Assembly (NCBI GenBank): GCA_021781995.1
Contig: JAJXVT010000007.1
Span: 1 to 48,851 of the forward strand
DNA length: 48,851 nucleotides
Origin: a bacterium
GTDB lineage: Bacteria; Chlamydiota; Chlamydiia; Chlamydiales; SM23-39
Reading direction: 5' to 3'
Within the stretch, counting starts at the first letter, position 1. Each line of letters begins with the position of its first letter. Under the pieces are notes generated by a model. It ran no database searches, was not told where the DNA came from, and saw only the letters and a program-made list of their open reading frames with translations. Shown here piece by piece: positions 44,228-48,851 of the stretch. The position numbers were made by a program, and so were the translations under genes.

Positions 44228-45063
44228 ACATATCTCATTAATTCTAAAACTTGATGCATGATCTCATCGGAGGCTTCGACGGGTTTTGCTTCGCATAATT
44301 TATAAAGTGCGGTGCCTCGCCCTATATCCAATTGATGGCAGATAGTCCAAATGAGATCTGCCGATGCATGTGTTAAGGCAAGTCCTAACCGCACGAGTCC
44401 TCTTTTGTGCATTGAGTTGCGTAATGTTTCTTCTGTGCCGTCCCAGCGATCAAGTCCAAGCCGGGGAAGCGTATATGGCTCTTTATGGGACCCGATGTGT
44501 TGTAAGATCGATTTTTGCTCTTCTGTTAAAAGACTGTAGATTTTTTTAAGGATTTTTGTCTCTACAATTTGACGCAATTCGGCGGCTAAATCGTAAAGAG
44601 AGAGGAAATCGATTAAACGGATAAGCTGTTTTTTATGCAATTGCAGCAATTGGTTTAAAGGGGAATCGATAAAACAGCCGGCCGGAAGCGATTGACTCGG
44701 TCCGGCAACACTAAATAGCAGTTGCTCTTTTAAATACTGGCGCGCGGGCTCGGTGATGGTTTCTACCGATGTTTTTAAATGCAATGCATCTTTTAGCGTC
44801 GCTGCGGTAGATGGGGTGAGTGCGGCGAGAAAAAGCGCCTGTTCTTTTGGGCTATAACTTTTTAAGGTGGGTAAAAACCACGACCAGTGTACGCGTTCGA
44901 ATACGTTGCTATCTGAAATCTGCTTTAGAGATTCTGTATCGTGGAATGTGGGAATGTCTTGCAGCCATAACCGTTCATGCTCGGGCAAAAATCGGACCAG
45001 CTCTTTACTTTTAGGAGCTTGGTGAAGAAAAGCTTTTAAAACTAGCGCGCTTCTTTCATTCAT
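44224..45063 (-). CDS. sctK: type III secretion sorting-platform protein, SctK-like
   Basis: 279 residues, helical, with no signal peptide or known motif I can name. It is assigned by position between sctJ and sctL, where C. trachomatis has CT560 in the SctK role. Both ends overlap neighbours by ATGA. SctK helps assemble the cytoplasmic sorting platform. Sequence divergence is high in this family, so the call rests mainly on context. Confidence 0.7.
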   Translation of the reverse strand: MNERSALVLKAFLHQAPKSKELVRFLPEHERLWLQDIPTFHDTESLKQISDSNVFERVHWSWFLPTLKSYSPKEQALFLAALTPSTAATLKDALHLKTSVETITEPARQYLKEQLLFSVAGPSQSLPAGCFIDSPLNQLLQLHKKQLIRLIDFLSLYDLAAELRQIVETKILKKIYSLLTEEQKSILQHIGSHKEPYTLPRLGLDRWDGTEETLRNSMHKRGLVRLGLALTHASADLIWTICHQLDIGRGTALYKLCEAKPVEASDEIMHQVLELMRYV

Positions 45064-45935
45064 TCGTTAGCCGATGGAGGCGTAAGGGGTTCCTTTTTTT
45101 TGATGAGGTGGGGGTAAAAGCGATAAACCATCCAACCGAGCAATCCGGCAAAGAGAAGGTTTAAAAGAATCAAGCTGAAAAAAACTAGCCGAAATTTGCC
45201 GAGCGAAGATTTCGTCATGACTATCGACCAAATATTCACGTAACTTTCGTGCATATTTTTAGGACCAATCGGCTCTCCTTCTGCTGTGAGTTGAATATCT
45301 GCAATGCGAGAGCGGTCTGATATCACTGATACATTTTCAAAGGCTAGCCCATTGATGCTGCTCGATACAAGCCGTTTGATTTTAGTTTCCATATGACTGT
45401 TGGGATCTTCCATGACGCCTTGGTGTTTGACGTAAACAGATGCAGTTGTTTTGGGAGTAGGGGCTCCCGGCATGGCTAAGGCATCTGCGGGGGGGAAAGA
45501 GATTTGCACATCGGCGTCGAGTACGCCGTCAATTTTACGAATGATGTTTTTGAGTTCCTCTGCTTGGCCTGCTTGATAACGGATGGTTTCTTCTCGATCA
45601 GTCGATACTAAGCCTGATTTTTTAAACAGCGTGAGCAAGGTGGTCCCTTGTTGTCGGGGAAGCCCAACGCGGGTAAGCATAGACATTGCATCCACAGCGC
45701 GATCGGCAGCGACATTGATATTGTACATAGCAGCGGCTGCATTGCCTGCAGTTTCAGACACGACGGCTTGTATTTTTTGTGCAGCAACGCCTTTAGATGC
45801 AAGATAAACGATGATTTCGTTTGCTTCTCGTTCTTCGAGATTATTTACAATAGATTGGTTGTTTTCGCAGCTTGTTAATATAAATAATCCAATCGCTCCA
45901 AGGACATGGACAATATTTCGCAGTCGCAACTTCAT
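45060..45935 (-). CDS. sctJ: type III secretion inner-membrane ring lipoprotein SctJ
   Basis: 291 residues. The signal peptide ends in the lipobox LTSC, followed by the YscJ/FliF ring-building domains (EEREANEIIVYLASKGV, REETIRYQAGQAEELKNIIRKIDGV, DADVQISFP) and a C-terminal transmembrane helix with a short charged tail. It forms the periplasmic-side inner-membrane ring. It is the first gene of the operon; GGAG precedes its ATG and a promoter candidate lies 25 bases upstream. Confidence 0.95.
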   Translation of the reverse strand: MKLRLRNIVHVLGAIGLFILTSCENNQSIVNNLEEREANEIIVYLASKGVAAQKIQAVVSETAGNAAAAMYNINVAADRAVDAMSMLTRVGLPRQQGTTLLTLFKKSGLVSTDREETIRYQAGQAEELKNIIRKIDGVLDADVQISFPPADALAMPGAPTPKTTASVYVKHQGVMEDPNSHMETKIKRLVSSSINGLAFENVSVISDRSRIADIQLTAEGEPIGPKNMHESYVNIWSIVMTKSSLGKFRLVFFSLILLNLLFAGLLGWMVYRFYPHLIKKKEPLTPPSANE

Positions 45936-45959
45936 TTCAGCACTCCGGTCTTATAGACC

Positions 45960-45989
45960 CTTATATCATCTGGATCGCTCTTGGTTCAA
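45960..45989 (-). promoter_or_regulatory. sigma-70-type promoter candidate for the T3SS operon
   Basis: On the minus strand TTGAAC (45989-45984) and TATAAG (45965-45960) are separated by 18 bases: four and five of six consensus matches. Transcription would start about 20 bases upstream of the sctJ ATG. The region between this site and the glycosyltransferase gene is just 67 bases. Confidence 0.42.
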
Positions 45990-46002
45990 GTAGAAAAGGA
46001 TT

Positions 46003-46968
46003 TCAGCGAGTGCGAATCCATGAAGGACAATTGCCGAATTTTTTACGATAATAATGGAAAATGCCGCACAATCCTGCTCTTAACCATTTTTGTTTGAATA
46101 TAAAATCGGGAGTAGAACGACGTAAAAAGAAATTCTGCAGCAAGCGATAAAAATTATGGCGGATGAGCTTGCGGATTTCTGGATAGACGATATATTTGAG
46201 TATATGGCTCCGTTCGGCAAAAGGGAGGTTGCGTTCTAGCCAAAGAAGACGGCTGCGCCACCAAAAGTAATGATTGTGGGGTTTGCCTCCGGTAAATGAG
46301 GCAGAAACTTTATGCCAGACTTTTGCTTCAGGGCTAGTTCTCACTTCAAATCCTTTACGGCGTGCTCGACAGCAAAAATCGGTTTCTTCCCAAAAAAGAA
46401 AAAAATTAGGTTCTAAGTAGCCTATGGTATCGGGAACTGAGCGATGCATAAAAAGAGCTGCGCCGCACACATAATCGACCGGTTCGCTCTCGATTACATG
46501 GTCGATTTCCCCAGCATGTAAAGACTCAAAATCCGCGCGATCCGGATTCCATTGTCCTCCAAGGTGGTCGATGGTGCATCGATCATGGTAGCGCAAAAGT
46601 TTTGCTCCAAATATTTTCGCCGATGGAAATAAGCGGGCAGTGCGAAGGAATTCTTCGAGAAAATTAGGCGCAACAGTGGTATCGTTATTGAGTAATAAAA
46701 TCCAATCAAAAGATTTGGTTAAAGCCCATTGTATAGCTACGTTGTTTCCCCCTGCGAAGCCGAGGTTTTCTTTTTCTGCAAAAATGACCGTTTTAGGAAA
46801 TGCAGCTCGAATGGCAGCTACTGATTCATCAGTGGAGCCATTGTCGACTACGGTTATAACCAGCTTTTCGTAAGTACATTTAGATAAAGAGGTTAAGCAT
46901 TCGAGTGTATCATTTTTCCCATTCCAATTGACCAAGATAATACAAACGCGATCATTCCAACGTCCCAT
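46003..46968 (-). CDS. glycosyltransferase family 2 (rhamnosyltransferase-like)
   Basis: 321 residues. The N-terminal GT-A fold shows CIILVNWNGKNDTLECL, VVDNGSTD, LGFAGGNNVAI and the DxD-like LLNNDTTV; FFLFWEETDFCCRARRKG is typical of the rhamnosyl/WcaA-like branch. It transfers a nucleotide-activated sugar to an envelope glycan. Acceptor and sugar are unknown. It starts six bases after pyrF and is likely co-transcribed with the pyrimidine genes. No membrane helix is evident. Confidence 0.9.
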   Translation of the reverse strand: MGRWNDRVCIILVNWNGKNDTLECLTSLSKCTYEKLVITVVDNGSTDESVAAIRAAFPKTVIFAEKENLGFAGGNNVAIQWALTKSFDWILLLNNDTTVAPNFLEEFLRTARLFPSAKIFGAKLLRYHDRCTIDHLGGQWNPDRADFESLHAGEIDHVIESEPVDYVCGAALFMHRSVPDTIGYLEPNFFLFWEETDFCCRARRKGFEVRTSPEAKVWHKVSASFTGGKPHNHYFWWRSRLLWLERNLPFAERSHILKYIVYPEIRKLIRHNFYRLLQNFFLRRSTPDFIFKQKWLRAGLCGIFHYYRKKFGNCPSWIRTR

Positions 46969-46974
46969 AAGATC

Positions 46975-47829
46975 TTATACCGTTCGCGATTCAAGAATTG
47001 GTTTTGGCTGTGCTTTTACTAAATCCCAGGCTTCCTCTGTTGCGTGCCAAGCACATTGTCGATAAAGTTTGGCAGAGGCCAGCGGGTCTTTGGCCTGAGT
47101 GATATCTCGGCCTACGATAATGAGGTCGCTTTTATTTTTTTTCAAAACCTCTTCTATTGTACGATAACGCTGACCTAGGGCGTCTTGGCCTGTTTGTAAT
47201 TTAACGCCGGGAGTACAGTGGATCATTCCGGGCAGGGCGGTCAATTTTCTCAATGAAATAAATCCCATGACAAAATCACTGTAATGCTCGGCCCATTGGA
47301 TGGCCTTTTTTACATAAGAGCCTTTAGCTAAAGTTTTAAAAGAACTCATTTCGGCTAATAACAGCAGCCCGAGTCCTTTTGGCTGCCCAATTTGTCTGAG
47401 GGCTTCTATGATTCCAGGGCCAGGTAATATGTGGGCATTGATGATATCGGCCCATTCGACAATGCGGTACATGCCCTTGGCGTATTGCAAAGATACTGTC
47501 TGCCCGATATCTGCGAATTTGCGATCTTCAAATATTAAAAAATTGTGTTTTTCAGCAAGCGCTTTTAAGCGGCTTCCAAAAGAGGGCGTAAAATTTTCCA
47601 GCAAATCTACGTGTGTTTTTAGGATACACAATTCAGATCCGAGCTCATCTGCCGTTTGAAGTAATTGCTCTTGGCAAGTCATGTCTGCGGCAAGAGCTAG
47701 ATTTGTTTTCTTTACAGCCATGATCTTGAGTAATTTTTTAGCCATCGGATGTTGAGCTAGATTCTCTCTAGCTGCAAAGCTGTAACTGGTTTGCAGTGTC
47801 ATCTGCGATACGGCGAGCGAGTTTTTCAT
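46975..47829 (-). CDS. pyrF: orotidine 5'-phosphate decarboxylase, eukaryote-type
   Basis: 284 residues of OMP decarboxylase (EC 4.1.1.23) that makes UMP. Visible: catalytic FEDRKFADIG, ILKTHVDLLENFTP, LLLAEMSS, HCTPGVKLQTG and IIVGRDIT. The sequence is closer in my recollection to the ODC half of eukaryotic UMP synthase than to typical bacterial PyrF, beginning at the linker-like SYSFAARENLAQHP. The start at 47829 overlaps pyrE by 62 bases; an ATG at 47802 would reduce this to 35. The homology starts at about residue 14, so both are possible. It precedes the GT2 gene by six bases. Confidence 0.92.
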   Translation of the reverse strand: MKNSLAVSQMTLQTSYSFAARENLAQHPMAKKLLKIMAVKKTNLALAADMTCQEQLLQTADELGSELCILKTHVDLLENFTPSFGSRLKALAEKHNFLIFEDRKFADIGQTVSLQYAKGMYRIVEWADIINAHILPGPGIIEALRQIGQPKGLGLLLLAEMSSFKTLAKGSYVKKAIQWAEHYSDFVMGFISLRKLTALPGMIHCTPGVKLQTGQDALGQRYRTIEEVLKKNKSDLIIVGRDITQAKDPLASAKLYRQCAWHATEEAWDLVKAQPKPILESRTV

Positions 47830-48361
47830 GCTTTACCAAAATTGTTAATACATCACGTAAAGTACATACAGCGTGCAGCTGTAGACCTTCTTGGGCTATA
47901 TTGCGTTTTCCGCCTTGTTCTCGATCGATGAGGACGACAGCGTGAGTCACGATTAATTTTTCAGCTCTTAAAGGAACTGCTGTTTCTAAAATGCTTGAAC
48001 CACTGGTGATTAAATCTTCGACAATTAAGCAGCGGTCATTGACGTTATAAATGCCTTCGATGATTTTTTTTGTTCCATATTGTTTTTGCTCTTTGCGGCG
48101 CATCACCATCGGGATGTTATAAGCAATGGACATAACGGTAGCAAACGGTAGAGCTGTGTAGGGGACTCCGCAGATCAAATCGCACGGCGCATTAGCTGCT
48201 TTATGAAGATGCTCGCCAATGGCAGTCAGCAATTTGGGCTTAGATACAGCGCGTCTTAAATCGAGATAAATCGGGGAAATCTGCCCGCTTTTCAAAGTAA
48301 ATGAACCAAATTGGATGGCGCCAATTTCAAACAATTCCAGCACAAGCTGTTCTATGCTCAC
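47768..48361 (-). CDS. pyrE: orotate phosphoribosyltransferase, eukaryote-type
   Basis: 197 residues (EC 2.4.2.10), joining PRPP to orotate. The motif LKSGQISPIYLDLRRAV, CGVPYTALPFATV, RRKEQKQYGTKK and the PRPP loop LIVEDLITSGSS are visible; these are strikingly like the OPRT half of human UMP synthase. GTG at 48361 is the best start; it overlaps pyrD by 35 bases. pyrE and pyrF here are separate overlapping genes, in contrast to the fused eukaryotic protein. Confidence 0.94.
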   Translation of the reverse strand: MSIEQLVLELFEIGAIQFGSFTLKSGQISPIYLDLRRAVSKPKLLTAIGEHLHKAANAPCDLICGVPYTALPFATVMSIAYNIPMVMRRKEQKQYGTKKIIEGIYNVNDRCLIVEDLITSGSSILETAVPLRAEKLIVTHAVVLIDREQGGKRNIAQEGLQLHAVCTLRDVLTILVKHEKLARRIADDTANQLQLCS

Positions 48362-48851
48362 GGAGATACCTCATAGCAATCAATGGATCCCACATCATCC
48401 CTGTTGCACTCATTGCAATCAAGGCGCCGGCTTGCAGCATGTCGTCAAAATGCTCAGGAGCAGTAATGCCGCCGCATCCAAGCAGGCTCAAGCCCAGTTT
48501 TTCTTGTGCGATGATTTGGGATGCATTTTGGATAAATGTTAACGCGCGCGTTCGTAAAGCAGCTCCGCATACACCGCTGGTTTGCCGGTCACAGCCTAGG
48601 GAAGGACGCAGATATCGATCTGTGACTTTCATACCAATCGAATTGATTCCGCAAATTCCTTTAGCGCCCCCCCTTGCAGCGGCAACGAGCACAGATCGCA
48701 TGAGCGTGGGATCCATTTCCCCCACCTTTAAAATTAAAGGTGTGGGATGAATGGCGCGCGCTATAGCAGAGGTAAATTGCTGCACGGCTTCTGGAGAAGT
48801 ATACAAAATACCGCCTGAACGCTCTATATTTGGACATGAAAAATTAGCAGA
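48327..48851 (-). CDS. pyrD: dihydroorotate dehydrogenase, class 1, C-terminal part (5' end outside window)
   Basis: The frame is open to the window edge, so about 174 residues are present. The first visible residues are SANFSCPNIERSGG: the Cys in the SCPN loop is the catalytic base of class 1 enzymes (class 2, as in E. coli PyrD, has Ser). The FMN-phosphate site is SLLGCGGITAPEHFDDMLQAG and MSATGMMWDPL follows. It oxidises dihydroorotate to orotate. pyrD, pyrE and pyrF overlap in sequence and cover the last three steps of UMP synthesis. Confidence 0.9.
   Translation of the reverse strand, partial: SANFSCPNIERSGGILYTSPEAVQQFTSAIARAIHPTPLILKVGEMDPTLMRSVLVAAARGGAKGICGINSIGMKVTDRYLRPSLGCDRQTSGVCGAALRTRALTFIQNASQIIAQEKLGLSLLGCGGITAPEHFDDMLQAGALIAMSATGMMWDPLIAMRYLREHRTACAGIV

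Noticed and set aside
1-48851. Insertion sequences, prophage or attachment sites
   Set aside because: No transposase, integrase or flanking repeats were seen. The tRNA-Arg has no adjacent integrase or repeated 3' end.

Overview
The window comes from a member of the Chlamydiae, most likely an environmental or amoeba-associated lineage (Parachlamydia/Waddlia/Simkania-like) rather than Chlamydiaceae. The evidence is gene order. From memory of Chlamydia trachomatis, SNF2 helicase-mreB-pckG, the lptB/lptC-kdsA...khpA-rluD...hemA stretch, murJ-nfo-rpsD-trhO, and the type III secretion order sctJ-K-L-R-S-T are all chlamydial neighbourhoods. Several genes argue against Chlamydiaceae: an asparaginyl-tRNA synthetase, a pyrD-pyrE-pyrF pyrimidine operon, a heptosyltransferase-like LPS gene, a Gly-rich autotransporter, and exported S10 and S46 peptidases. 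The DNA is densely coding, no gene-free stretch exceeds 300 bases, and many genes overlap.

Layout. 1-3.6 kb (+): end of a SNF2 helicase, mreB, pckG. 3.7-7.5 kb (-): an overlapping three-gene operon of an S46 dipeptidyl-peptidase, a C39-like cysteine peptidase and a radical SAM/SPASM protein. 7.7-8.6 kb (-): two tandem nucleoside diphosphate kinases, one with a signal peptide. 8.7-13.6 kb: LPS genes (heptosyltransferase, lptB, lptC-like, kdsA) and an exported S10 carboxypeptidase-like protein. 13.8-20 kb: tRNA-Arg(UCU), a large DHH/DHHA2 protein, khpA, rluD, a small protein, recX and hemA. 19.8-25.9 kb: asnS, nfo, murJ, rpsD, a small unknown and trhO.

26-31.5 kb (+): a 1382-residue secretin carrying nine tandem copies of an N-domain-like module, followed by a TPR-like lipoprotein and an exported YidD-like protein. 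31.5-35.3 kb (-): a 1278-residue autotransporter with a Gly-rich passenger. 35.5-37.3 kb (-): a SulP anion transporter. 37.4-40.4 kb (+): a eukaryote-like Ser/Thr kinase and der. 40.4-45.9 kb (-): an unknown gene, then a translationally coupled sctJKLRST-aroK type III secretion operon. 46.0-48.9 kb (-): a GT2 glycosyltransferase, pyrF, pyrE and the C-terminal part of a class 1 dihydroorotate dehydrogenase.

Most of the window is envelope and host-interaction biology (two secretion-related loci, an autotransporter, LPS export, exported hydrolases) interleaved with housekeeping genes. The items most worth a second look are the giant repeat secretin with its downstream partners, the S46/C39/radical SAM operon, the exported NDK paralogue, the 860-residue DHH/DHHA2 protein, the eukaryote-type split UMP synthase, and two + strand genes whose 3' ends run antisense into their convergent neighbours.
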